Source: Pseudonocardiaceae bacterium YIM PH 21723 (GTDB taxonomy: Bacteria > Actinomycetota > Actinomycetes > Mycobacteriales > Pseudonocardiaceae). Taken from it: DNA of 64,000 bases. The first letter of the stretch is position 1. Each line of letters opens with the position of its first letter. The notes under the pieces are model-generated. The model had not been told where the DNA came from, did not search any database, and saw nothing but the letters and a program-made list of their open reading frames with translations. Where the stretch lies: positions 1 to 64,000 of the forward strand of contig QZFT01000043.1 of assembly GCA_003600225.1 (NCBI GenBank). Reading direction: 5' to 3'. Shown here in pieces: positions 1 through 7,572 of the stretch. A program made the translations under genes and the position numbers.

Positions 1-41
1 GTTGGCGATGTTCGGCAGCTTTATCGCCGAACATCGCCAAC
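1..41. repeat. Intergenic hairpin, family I (left edge cut by window)
   Basis: A 15-base arm (GTTGGCGATGTTCGG) at 1-15 is followed after 11 bases by its exact reverse complement at 27-41. The right flank continues CTTCGGG, so the left arm probably starts before the window. The same design with related arms recurs at 4395-4448 and 62978-63026. It lies 3' of the Excalibur gene that ends at 57, so a transcription-termination or mRNA-end role is likely, although there is no U-run. Confidence 0.75.
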
Positions 42-56
42 TTCGGGTCTATGGGG

Positions 57-512
57 TCATTCGCAGGCGACGCCGTCGTTGTCGCGGTCCAGGGCGGCGC
101 GGTAGCCGGGCTGACCCCGGTAGAGCGGAGCGGCGCCCGCCTGCTTGGCGGCGGTGCAGTTCGCGTAGTAGGCGGAACCGCCCTGCGGAGCCGGGGCCGG
201 AGGCACGTAGGTCTGCGGCGCGGGGATCACCGGCTGCGGTGCCTGGGTGACCGGCGGGGGTGGCGGCGGAGCGACCGTTGTCGTCGTCGTGGTGGGCGGC
301 GGTGTGGTCGTGGTGGTCGTCGCCCGGGTCGTGGTCGTCGTCGTGGTGGTCGTGGTCGTGCTGGGGATCGAGACGACCGGCCGTACATCCTTCGCGTCAT
401 CGTTCGCCGCGCAGGAGATGCCGATGAGCAGGATCACCACCGCGCCGATCAGCAGGGCCACGATGGCCTTCGGCTCGGGCTTGGCGGACGGGTTCGGCAG
501 CGGCGCAGTCAT
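57..512 (-). CDS. Membrane-anchored Excalibur calcium-binding domain protein
   Basis: 151 residues. A hydrophobic segment (about residues 16-33) anchors the protein in the membrane, with the C-terminal part presumably outside. A Thr-rich stretch (about 50-75) and a Pro-rich stretch form a wall-spanning type of linker. The last ~38 residues form an Excalibur domain: YYANC at its start and DRDNDGVAC at its end, the EF-hand-like DxDxDG loop bracketed by two cysteines that define the family. Function in the family is poorly known; extracellular calcium binding is the usual assumption. It is a paralogue of the next gene, with the same orientation and architecture. The residues before the first cysteine (GISC) resemble a lipobox only weakly, so a plain transmembrane anchor is preferred. 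Confidence 0.85.
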   Translation of the reverse strand: MTAPLPNPSAKPEPKAIVALLIGAVVILLIGISCAANDDAKDVRPVVSIPSTTTTTTTTTTTRATTTTTTPPPTTTTTTVAPPPPPPVTQAPQPVIPAPQTYVPPAPAPQGGSAYYANCTAAKQAGAAPLYRGQPGYRAALDRDNDGVACE

Positions 513-577
513 GGTGGCCAGCTCTCTCTACGCGGTCGGATGATCGATCCATCCGACGCTAGAAAGCGCTGATGAAG

Positions 578-652
578 CGGGGGTCACGGATCGGCCATGC
601 TTCGCACTGCGCCATAAGGCGTAATGCCTGCTCCATCCGAGCGTGACCCCCG
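578..652. repeat. Inverted repeat 3' of the second Excalibur gene
   Basis: CGGGGGTCACG at 578-588 pairs with CGTGACCCCCG at 642-652, an 11-bp perfect stem around a long loop. It sits 5 bases past the stop of the leftward gene ending at 658. It may help terminate that transcript. No U-run is present. Confidence 0.45.
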
Positions 653-657
653 TCGCG

Positions 658-1074
658 CTACTTGTCGCAGGCGATCCCGTCGCCATCCCGGTCCAAGGCC
701 TTGCGATACCCCGGCTGTCCGGCATGGATCGGCGCGGCTCCGGCCGCCCGGGCCTGATCGCAGTTGGCGTAGTAGACCTCCTTCGGCGCGGGAGGCGGCG
801 CCGGTACCTCCGGCGCTGGGATCTGCGGCCGCGGCGGCGGCGCCGGGGCCGGAGGCGGAGCCACCACGGAGCTGGTGGTCGTGGTGGTCGGCGCCGCTGT
901 CGTGGTCGTCGGCCGTGCCTTACTGGTCGTCGGCGCGGCGGTGGTCGTGGTCGTCACCGGCGTGACGAGCGACGTCGGCTCGGACTTGCCGGAGACGCAG
1001 GAGATACCCATCAACAGAACCAGTGCGGTGCCGCCGAGCAGGCCGAGAACCTGCTTCGGTGCCAAGGTGCTCAC
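658..1074 (-). CDS. Membrane-anchored Excalibur domain protein, paralogue
   Basis: 138 residues with the same plan as the gene at 57-512: a short N-terminus, one hydrophobic segment (about residues 8-26) ending in the shared GISC motif, a Thr-rich linker (about 40-68), a Pro/Ala-rich linker, then a C-terminal Excalibur domain starting YYANC and ending DRDGDGIAC. The two domains are clearly similar (shared GQPGYR-AALDRD/KALDRD core) while the linkers are simple sequence. The adjacent same-strand position suggests a local tandem duplication. No catalytic activity is expected. Confidence 0.85.
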   Translation of the reverse strand: MSTLAPKQVLGLLGGTALVLLMGISCVSGKSEPTSLVTPVTTTTTAAPTTSKARPTTTTAAPTTTTTSSVVAPPPAPAPPPRPQIPAPEVPAPPPAPKEVYYANCDQARAAGAAPIHAGQPGYRKALDRDGDGIACDK

Positions 1075-1289
1075 GTGAAGTTCTCCCCAGGAGTCGATGA
1101 TCAGCCCGGCACACGCTAATGACTCGTAGTGACGCTACGGTCACGAACCGGCCAGGGTTCTTTACGTCGAATACACGGACGTAAGCCGGAAATTTGTTTC
1201 GGTCGTGGCCGATTCCGGTCGATCAGTGGTTCCCCCCGGTCACGCTGAGGTGTAGACCCGAGAGCACACCGTGCTTACCAGGGGGAATC

Positions 1290-4200
1290 ATGGGCGTGAC
1301 GCGCCGGGAATTCGTGGAGTTGGCCGCACTGACCGGGGTCGCACTCACCGCGACCGGTGCCGGGACCGCGACGGCGCAGGCGGCACCGGAGGAGGCGCGG
1401 GCCGGCAGCGTCACCGTCGCCCAGGGCACCAACATCGCGGTCGCGGCCTCGCCGGACGGTAGGTGGCTGGCCTTCGACCTGTACGCCCAGTTATGGCTGT
1501 TACCCGCGGCCGGTGGCACCGCCGTGCGGCTGACCGACGATCTCCAGGACTCGACCCGGCCCTGCTTCTCGCCCGACTCCCGCTCGCTGGTCTTCCAGTC
1601 CTATCGGGACGGCAACTTCCACATCTGGCGCATCGAGCTGGACGCCGCCGGCAAACCGGGTGCCGCCACCCAGCTGACCTCCGGCCGCTTCGACCACCGG
1701 GAGCCGCGGTTCTCCCCGGACGGGAAGTCCGTCGTGCTCGCCTCCGATCGCGGTGGCAGCTACGGCATCTGGCGCCTGGACCCGGGATCCGGCGCCGTTA
1801 CCGAGATCATCGCCAAGCCGGACGCGGACCGGGCCGAGCCCTCGTTCACGCCGGACGGTTCCGCCGTCGTGTACACGGTGGACGCCACGGCGATCGACCG
1901 GATCGCCCTGGCTGACGGCGCCGTCAGCCGGATCCTGCAGCCCGCCAAGGACACCCAGGTGTTCGCGCCCACCGTCGGTCCGGCGGGGGAGCTGGCCTAC
2001 ACCCGGCTGTACGGCGCGGAATGCGCCCTCGTGATCGGCGGGAACGCGGTGTCCGGCACCGAGGACGTGTTCGCCCACGCGGTGAACTGGCTGTCCGCGG
2101 GCACGATCCTCTACGCGGCGGACGGTGGCCCGCGCCGCCGCGAACTGGCCACCGGCGCCGTCACCCCGATCGCGTTCCAGGCCACCGTGCCGTTCCGGCC
2201 GCACCGGCCGCTGCCCGCGGCCAGGGACATCGACCCGCAGGGAGCGCAGCCGGTCCGGGGCATCGCGAGCCCGGTGCTGTCCCGGGACGGCGGGCAGATC
2301 GCGTTCCGCGCGTTGAACGCGCTGTGGACGATGCCGGTCGGCGGCAAGCCGGTGAAGCGGATCGCCGACGGCCACTTCAACTCGGACCCTGACTTCGCGC
2401 CGAACGGTGAATCCCTGGTCTACTCCAGCGATCGCGAGGGTGTCCCGGCACTGTGGACGCTCGACCTGAAGACCGGGCAGAGCACCAGGCTGTCCACTGT
2501 GCCCGGTGCGCAGATCACCCCGCGCTACTCGCCGGACGGCGGCCGGATCGCCTACCAGGACCAGGACGGCGCGACCTGGGTGCTCACCGTTGCCGACGGC
2601 AGCACCCGCAAGGTGCTGCCCGCGCTGTTCCAGCCGGGCCGGCCCAGCTGGAACCGGGACGGCACCGTGCTCGCGCTGGCCGCCGTCAGGCCGTACAGCA
2701 AGCGGTACCGGGAGGGCACCAGCCAGATCCTCACGGTCAACCTGAACACCGGGGCCGTCGCCTACACCGAGCCCCGGCCCGGCGGTTCGCTGTCCACCCG
2801 GGGCGATGACGGTCCGGTGTGGTCGCCCGACGGCACCCGGCTGGCGTTCGTGATGGACAGTGCGTTGTGGACGGTCACAGTGGACGGTGCAGGTGTGCTC
2901 AACAGCAAGCCGGTGCAGCTCACCGAGGAGGCCACCGACGCTCCCAGCTGGGGCGGCGATCAGCTGCTGTACCTGCACAACGGACAGCTCCGGCTCATCC
3001 CCGCGAATGGCGGCAGGGCGCGCACCGTCCCCTTCGGCCTGACCTACACGGCCGCGCGGGGGAGCGGCCGCACGGTGATCCGGGCGGGCGCGATGTGGGA
3101 CGGCACCGGCAGCAGCCTGCGTCGCGATGTGGACATCCACCTCAAGGGCAACCGGATCGAGGAGATCACCGCGCGCGGCAGGGGACCGCAGGCCGAGTCC
3201 ACAGTGGATGCGACGAAGCTGACCGTCCTACCCGGACTGATGGACGCCCACGTGCACTGGCATCTGCGCGGCAGGCAGTGGGGCGACCGGCAGGGCAGGC
3301 TGTGGCTGTCCTACGGCATCACCGGCGTGCGCTCACCCGGCGACCCGGTTTACCAGATGCTGGAGACCCGCGAGGCCCTGCAGTCCGGTGACATTCCCGG
3401 TCCGCGGATGTTCGCCACCGGTGAGGCGGTGGACGGCACCCGCGTCTACTACAACTTCATGCGCCCGACCCGGGATCTCGCGCAGCTGGACCGGGAGATG
3501 GACCGGGCCACCGCGCTGGACTACGACCTGATCAAGACGTACGTCCGGCTGCCGGTGGAACTGCAGCGGGCGACCGTCAACCGGGCGCATCAGGCGGGCC
3601 TGCCGCTCACCTCGCACTACCTGTTCCCGGCGGTCGACGTCGGGATGGACGGGATGGAGCACTACGGCGCCACCAACCGCCTCGGCTACTCGCACACCGT
3701 CAGCCGGCTCGGCCGCGCCTACGCGGACGCCACCGAGTTGTTCGGCCGGTCCGGCATGTCCATCACGCCGACGCTGTTCACCTCGGCGGCGTTGCTCGGC
3801 GAGGACACCTCGCTGGTCGAGGACGCCCGTACCAGGGCGTTGTTCCCGGACTGGGAGTACCAGGCACTGCTGGCCAAGGTGCAGACCTATGCCGGTGACA
3901 GCCCCGCCGCACAGCTCGGCCGCGCGGCGCTGCCGTACAACGTGGCCATGATGCTGAAGATCCACCGGGCCGGTGGCCTGGTCATCTCCGGCACCGACGC
4001 GCCGCTGGACCAGATCGGCATCGCGCTGCACTACAACCTGCGTGCGCTGGTGAAGTACGGCTTCACCCCGGCGGAGGCGTTGACCACCGCCACCCGCAAC
4101 CCGGCGGGCTGGCTGGGCGTCGCCGACGAGATCGGTCAGGTGAAACCCGGGTTCCTCGCCGACCTGGCCATTGTGGACGGTGACCCGCTGACCGACATCA

Positions 4201-4385
4201 AGGCGGCCGCCGCCACCCGGTACGCCGTCACCGGCGGCACCGTGCACAAGGTGGACGACCTCGTCGGACCCGCCACGCAGCAGCGGTCCGCCTTGGCCGC
4301 GTCGGCCGAGCCCGCCCTGGCCGACGACGCGCACCTGTGGTGGCACGGCGAATCGGAGCGCCACCTGCACGTCTGCTGCGGCTGA
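1290..4385 (+). CDS. Tat-exported amidohydrolase with N-terminal TolB-like propeller
   Basis: 1031 residues. The ATG at 1290 is chosen over the longer frame because it has an AGGGGG ribosome site just before it and opens a twin-arginine leader (TRREFVEL, then an Ala-rich h-region ending near TAQAA). Residues ~40-600 hold repeated S-PDG blades (SPDGRWLAF, SPDGKSVVL, SPDGGRIAY), typical of a TolB/WD40-like propeller. The C-terminal ~400 residues are an amidohydrolase: metal-site DAHVHWH near residue 653, ISGTDAPL later, and the closing GQVKPGFLADLAIVDGDP motif. The family hydrolyses cyclic amide or ester-like bonds outside the cytoplasm; the substrate cannot be read from sequence. It is monocistronic and ends just before a family I hairpin. 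Confidence 0.88.
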   Translation: MGVTRREFVELAALTGVALTATGAGTATAQAAPEEARAGSVTVAQGTNIAVAASPDGRWLAFDLYAQLWLLPAAGGTAVRLTDDLQDSTRPCFSPDSRSLVFQSYRDGNFHIWRIELDAAGKPGAATQLTSGRFDHREPRFSPDGKSVVLASDRGGSYGIWRLDPGSGAVTEIIAKPDADRAEPSFTPDGSAVVYTVDATAIDRIALADGAVSRILQPAKDTQVFAPTVGPAGELAYTRLYGAECALVIGGNAVSGTEDVFAHAVNWLSAGTILYAADGGPRRRELATGAVTPIAFQATVPFRPHRPLPAARDIDPQGAQPVRGIASPVLSRDGGQIAFRALNALWTMPVGGKPVKRIADGHFNSDPDFAPNGESLVYSSDREGVPALWTLDLKTGQSTRLSTVPGAQITPRYSPDGGRIAYQDQDGATWVLTVADGSTRKVLPALFQPGRPSWNRDGTVLALAAVRPYSKRYREGTSQILTVNLNTGAVAYTEPRPGGSLSTRGDDGPVWSPDGTRLAFVMDSALWTVTVDGAGVLNSKPVQLTEEATDAPSWGGDQLLYLHNGQLRLIPANGGRARTVPFGLTYTAARGSGRTVIRAGAMWDGTGSSLRRDVDIHLKGNRIEEITARGRGPQAESTVDATKLTVLPGLMDAHVHWHLRGRQWGDRQGRLWLSYGITGVRSPGDPVYQMLETREALQSGDIPGPRMFATGEAVDGTRVYYNFMRPTRDLAQLDREMDRATALDYDLIKTYVRLPVELQRATVNRAHQAGLPLTSHYLFPAVDVGMDGMEHYGATNRLGYSHTVSRLGRAYADATELFGRSGMSITPTLFTSAALLGEDTSLVEDARTRALFPDWEYQALLAKVQTYAGDSPAAQLGRAALPYNVAMMLKIHRAGGLVISGTDAPLDQIGIALHYNLRALVKYGFTPAEALTTATRNPAGWLGVADEIGQVKPGFLADLAIVDGDPLTDIKAAAATRYAVTGGTVHKVDDLVGPATQQRSALAASAEPALADDAHLWWHGESERHLHVCCG

Positions 4386-4394
4386 CACCGTGCT

Positions 4395-4448
4395 CCGAAG
4401 TTGACGATGTTCGGAGCTCGTTCCGCGCCCGAACATCGTCAACTTCGG
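4395..4448. terminator. Perfect 20-bp hairpin, family I
   Basis: A 20-base arm at 4395-4414 (starting CCGAAGTTGACGA) is exactly complementary to 4429-4448, with a 14-base loop. It lies 10 bases after the amidohydrolase stop and 33 bases before rsmD. Position and strength suggest a terminator; the lack of a T-tract argues for a non-canonical one. Sister copies are at the window start and at 62978. Confidence 0.65.
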
Positions 4449-4480
4449 GACCGTGGGCGCGGCATGGCAATATCGAGGGC

Positions 4481-5032
4481 ATGACCAGGATCGTGGCCGG
4501 AACGGCCGGCGGCAGGCGGCTGCAGGTGCCGCCCAAGGGCACCCGGCCCACCTCCGACCGGGTCCGGGAGGCGCTCTTCAGTGCCCTGGACACCATGTTC
4601 GACTGGCAGGACGCCCGGGTGCTGGACCTGTACGCCGGGTCCGGCGCCCTCGGTCTGGAGGCCCTGTCCCGGGGCGCGGAACTGGCCACGTTCGTGGAAT
4701 CGCACCGGCCGGCCGCCGAGATCCTGCGGCGGAACGCGGCGGGGATCGGCTTCGAGATCGACCTGCGGATCGCCCAGGTGGACACCGTGCTGGCGCAGGG
4801 CACCGAACGGGACTACGACCTGATCATGTCCGATCCGCCCTACGACGTGCCGAACGACGCGGTGACCAAGAACCTGGCCGCGCTGACCGACAACGGCTGG
4901 GCGGGAACGGACACGCTGGTCGTCGTGGAGCGCGCGGTGCGGGCGCGGGAATTCGACTGGCCGGCCGGCTGGGAACCCCTGCGCAGCCGGAAATACGGAG
5001 ACACCATGCTGCACTGGGGTACCCACCGGTAA
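4481..5032 (+). CDS. rsmD: 16S rRNA (guanine(966)-N(2))-methyltransferase
   Basis: 183 residues, the normal size. Start ATG at 4481 gives the family N-terminus MTRIVAGTAGGRRL; the longer open frame upstream runs through the hairpin and is rejected. The SAM-binding glycine motif DLYAGSGALGLEAL is near residues 47-60 and the catalytic DPPY motif (SDPPYD) near 117. RsmD methylates G966 of 16S rRNA in the assembled 30S subunit. It is followed by coaD, the standard pairing in many bacteria, with a 74-base gap. Confidence 0.95.
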   Translation: MTRIVAGTAGGRRLQVPPKGTRPTSDRVREALFSALDTMFDWQDARVLDLYAGSGALGLEALSRGAELATFVESHRPAAEILRRNAAGIGFEIDLRIAQVDTVLAQGTERDYDLIMSDPPYDVPNDAVTKNLAALTDNGWAGTDTLVVVERAVRAREFDWPAGWEPLRSRKYGDTMLHWGTHR

Positions 5033-5106
5033 ACGCGGATAACCACCCTTGAGTGAGAACTGCCATACCCGCTGGTGATCACTGGAATGAGTGTTACGTT
5101 TCGCTA

Positions 5107-5589
5107 ATGAGGCGTGCTGTCTACCCCGGCTCTTACGACCCGGTGACGAATGGTCACCTGGACATCGTGGAACGCGCGGCGACACAGTTCGACGAGGTCA
5201 TCATCGCCGTGATGATCAACAAGTCGAAGAAGTACCTGTTCTCGGTCGAGGAACGCATGGACATGCTGACCGAGGCGACCTCCAGGTTCCCCAACGTCCG
5301 GGTCGACTCCTGGCACGGCTTGCTGGTCGAGTACTGCAAGGTCAACGACGTTCAGGCGATCGTGAAGGGCCTGCGCGCGGTCAGCGACTTCGACTACGAG
5401 TTGCAGATGGCGCAGATGAACCACCAGCTGTCCGGCATCGACACCCTGTTCATGGTGACCAACCCGCTGTACAGCTTCCTGTCCAGCTCGCTGGTCCGGG
5501 AGGTCGCCACCTGGGGCGGCGACGTCTCCCACCTGGTCCCGCGATTCGTGCTGGAGCGGCTCCAGCGGCGAATGTCCGAAGGCCGATAG
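5107..5589 (+). CDS. coaD: Pantetheine-phosphate adenylyltransferase
   Basis: 160 residues, typical length. The ATG at 5107 begins MRRAVYPGSYDPVTNGHLDI, which carries the TxGH nucleotidyltransferase motif (TNGH), so the upstream in-frame extension is rejected. The C-terminal YSFLSSSLVREVA motif matches the ATP phosphate-binding ISSTxxR-type loop. CoaD transfers AMP from ATP to 4'-phosphopantetheine in coenzyme A synthesis in the cytosol. Downstream of rsmD as usual. Confidence 0.96.
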   Translation: MRRAVYPGSYDPVTNGHLDIVERAATQFDEVIIAVMINKSKKYLFSVEERMDMLTEATSRFPNVRVDSWHGLLVEYCKVNDVQAIVKGLRAVSDFDYELQMAQMNHQLSGIDTLFMVTNPLYSFLSSSLVREVATWGGDVSHLVPRFVLERLQRRMSEGR

Positions 5590-5637
5590 TCATTCAGGGT
5601 TAACCGAAAACATCCGTATGGATCGTTCGGTACGGGC

Positions 5638-6066
5638 ATGGTGTCGGCCATGAAGCAGATCGCCACGCGCATTGTCGCCTCGCTGGTGCTGTTCGCCGGC
5701 GTGGGCCTCGTCAGCCCGGCCATCAGCTCCGCTGCGCCTGTCAGCACGCTCGCGCAGCCGGCCTGTGGGGACACCAGCAGCTACACCAAGCAGAACTTGT
5801 CGAGTCTGCCCAGTCAGGCCACCGACACGGTGAACCTGATCAAGAAGGGCGGGCCCTACCCGTACAAGCAGGACGGCACCGTGTTCGGCAACAAGGAGAA
5901 GGTCCTGCCGAACTGCCAGTCCGGCTACTACCACGAGTACACCGTCAAGACTCCGGGCTCCTCGACCCGCGGCGCCCGCCGGATCGTCACCGGCGACGGG
6001 ACCAGGCTTTACTTCTATACCGACGATCACTACGAGTCGTTCTCCTTGGTGAACGTCAACGGGTGA
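5638..6066 (+). CDS. Secreted guanyl-specific ribonuclease, RNase Sa/N1/T1 type
   Basis: 142 residues from ATG 5638; an in-frame ATG at 5650 gives a cleaner signal peptide (MKQIATRIVASLVLF..., Ala-rich cleavage near SSAA). The mature ~98 residues match the Streptomyces RNase Sa pattern closely: LPSQATDTVNLI, GPYPYKQDGTVFGNKE, the catalytic Glu in YYHEYTV, Arg in RRIVTGDG and His in DDHYESF. RNase Sa uses such Glu, Arg and His residues to cut RNA 3' of guanosine. The two mature cysteines (PACG and LPNC) are not where the Sa disulfide lies, since the C-terminal cysteine is absent. No barstar-type inhibitor gene is adjacent. A terminator follows. Confidence 0.9.
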   Translation: MVSAMKQIATRIVASLVLFAGVGLVSPAISSAAPVSTLAQPACGDTSSYTKQNLSSLPSQATDTVNLIKKGGPYPYKQDGTVFGNKEKVLPNCQSGYYHEYTVKTPGSSTRGARRIVTGDGTRLYFYTDDHYESFSLVNVNG

Positions 6067-6124
6067 TGTAGCCAACACGCGCTCCAATTCCACTCCAAAG
6101 CGGACTTGGCGCGGCACACTGGGC

Positions 6125-6165
6125 CTGTGCCTCCGGCAAGATCCAAGGAGGCGCAGGTCTTTTTT
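6125..6165 (+). terminator. Rho-independent terminator after the ribonuclease gene
   Basis: CTGTGCCTCC at 6125-6134 pairs with GGAGGCGCAG at 6147-6156 (one G-T pair), followed by GTCTTTTTT. This is a classical stem plus U-run, uncommon in such GC-rich DNA. It separates the ribonuclease gene from sepIVA, whose ribosome site begins about 10 bases later. Confidence 0.8.
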
Positions 6166-6187
6166 CGCGCAGGGCAAGGAGAGCGAC

Positions 6188-6922
6188 GTGTACCGGGTAT
6201 TCGAGGCCCTCGATGAACTGGTCACCATCGTCGAGGAGGCCAGGGGCGTCCCCATGACCTCCGGATGCGTCGTGCCGCGGGGTGACGTGCTGGAGCTTCT
6301 GGACGACATCCGTGACGCCATCCCCGGCGAGATGGATGACGCACAGGACGTGCTCGACCACCGTGACCAGCTGGTCACCAAGGCGGCGGCGCAGGCCGAG
6401 AAGACCCTCGGCGACTCGCGCACCGGTGCCGAGCGCATGGTCGCCGAGGCCCAGGATGAGGCGAACCGCATCCTGTCCGAGGCCCGCGCCCGCGCCGAGC
6501 GGATGGTCGCCGAGGCCGAGGGGGCCGCCGAGCGGGCCGCCGAGGCCGGCCGCCGGGAGTACGAGACCGCGCTGGACCGCGCCCAGGCCGAGGCCGAGCG
6601 CATGGTGCAGGCCGGCCGTGCCACCTACGAGCGCGCCGTCGAGGACGGCAAGGCCGAGCAGGCCCGCCTGGTCGGCCAGACCGAGATCGCCCAGGCCGCC
6701 CACGGTGAGGCCCAGCGGATCGCCGACGCGGCCGCCGCCGAGGCCGACCGGTTGCGCTCCGAGTGCGACGACTACGTGGACGCCAAGCTGTCCGACTTCG
6801 AAGAGCTGCTCACCAAGACGCTGCGCACCGTCGGCAAGGGCCGTGACCAGCTGCGGGGCTCCTTCGCCCCGCCGCGCATGGCGCCCGCGCCGTCCGAGCG
6901 CGTCTTCGACTACGTGGACTAG
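6188..6922 (+). CDS. sepIVA: SepIVA-like DivIVA-family coiled-coil protein
   Basis: 244 residues, GTG start at 6188 preceded by AAGGAGAG. The N-terminal ~55 residues (YRVFEALDELVTIVEEARGVP) form a DivIVA-like membrane-curvature segment, followed by a long, Ala/Glu/Arg-rich coiled coil with repeats of the type AERMVAEA (about residues 70-215) and a short basic tail. The orthologous mycobacterial gene (Rv2927c, SepIVA) sits in the same position next to DUF177 and rnc and is needed for septation and polar growth; that role is inferred here from synteny and domain layout. A strong terminator follows at 6939. Confidence 0.85.
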   Translation: MYRVFEALDELVTIVEEARGVPMTSGCVVPRGDVLELLDDIRDAIPGEMDDAQDVLDHRDQLVTKAAAQAEKTLGDSRTGAERMVAEAQDEANRILSEARARAERMVAEAEGAAERAAEAGRREYETALDRAQAEAERMVQAGRATYERAVEDGKAEQARLVGQTEIAQAAHGEAQRIADAAAAEADRLRSECDDYVDAKLSDFEELLTKTLRTVGKGRDQLRGSFAPPRMAPAPSERVFDYVD

Positions 6923-6938
6923 TTTCCGGGTTTTGTGC

Positions 6939-6971
6939 GGCCCCTCGCCTCTTTGGGCGGGGGGCCGTTTT
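6939..6971 (+). terminator. Rho-independent terminator of sepIVA
   Basis: GGCCCCTCGCC at 6939-6949 pairs with GGCGGGGGGCC at 6956-6966 (one G-T wobble) around TCTTTG, then GTTTT. It starts 17 bases after the sepIVA stop. Confidence 0.85.
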
Positions 6972-6976
6972 GTCGC

Positions 6977-7447
6977 GTCTGGTGGTCGGGGAAGGAGGCT
7001 TTGGAGGGGGAGATGGGTGGTGGGGGCGTCTTTCCTGCCTGCGTGTTGGGTGGGGGCACGCCGGTCTGGTGTTCGGCTGGCGGTCCGGCGGGCGTCGGCT
7101 TTCGCGCTGAAAGACGCTTTCAGCGCTGTCCGAGCCCTGAAAGACGCTTCAGTGCTCATGGTTGGCACCGTGGGGTCAAGTCCACTGTGGACCGAGTGGT
7201 TGTTCCATCTTCAAGATGGATTCGGGACCCCGAATCCATCTTGAAGATGGAACAAAGCCGTCTCGTTCACCCACAGGAGCACCGTCAGTCACAGTGATCC
7301 CACCAGTCACGCGCTATGACGCGCCGGAGCGATCGGGGGCGTACACCCGAACGGCCAGGCAGGCGTGCCCCCACCCAACGCGAAGGCAGGAAAGGCGCCC
7401 CACCCACCCGTCTCCTCCTCCAAAGCCCTCCTTCGACGACAGCCAGA
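6977..7447. repeat. Composite inverted-repeat element A (nested hairpins)
   Basis: The outer arms (about 6977-7075 and 7350-7447) are ~95-bp inverted copies, roughly 80-85% alike by eye. Shared marks are GAAGGAGG, CTTTGGAGG and GGGTGGGGGCACGCC. Inside are hairpin 1 at 7104-7126 (stem GCGCTGAAAG), the palindrome AGTCCACTGTGGACC at 7179-7193, and hairpin 2 at 7202-7253 (25-bp perfect stem, 2-base loop). Between hairpin 2 and the right arm is a segment similar to the same region of element B (18988-19452). No convincing protein is encoded; proline-rich open frames on the arms are by-products of composition. It fills the gap between the sepIVA terminator and the DUF177 promoter. Confidence 0.85.
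7202..7253. repeat. 25-bp perfect hairpin within element A
   Basis: The arm at 7202-7226 (GTTCCATCTTCAAGATGG then ATTCGGG) is exactly complementary to 7229-7253 with only AC between. Each arm also contains its own CCATCTTCAAGATGG palindrome, so alternative foldings are possible. Element B has the matching hairpin at 19200-19249 with different but analogous bases. Confidence 0.9.
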
Positions 7448-7490
7448 CCCAACCCGCTCTCGCCTGGAATCAACAGCAGCGCGGGTTGAT

Positions 7491-7519
7491 TTGGGCTCAG
7501 AAAGACCGTCGCGTAAGAT
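7491..7519 (+). promoter_or_regulatory. Candidate sigma-A promoter of the DUF177-rpmF-rnc-mutM operon
   Basis: TTGGGC at 7491-7496 and TAAGAT at 7514-7519 are separated by 17 bases. The -10 fits the actinobacterial TAnnnT pattern. Transcription would start near 7526, about 47 bases before the DUF177 start. Confidence 0.45.
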
Positions 7520-7572
7520 AGCCAAGCTGGCCCTGATCGAGTCCAGCCAGCCTCTTCAACGAGAATCCTGAG

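Noticed and set aside
7021-7571. Proline- and serine-rich open frames on the arms of composite elements A and B
   Set aside because: They exist on both strands of the inverted arms, differ between copies by frameshifts and lack start signals; the repeats are better explained as non-coding.
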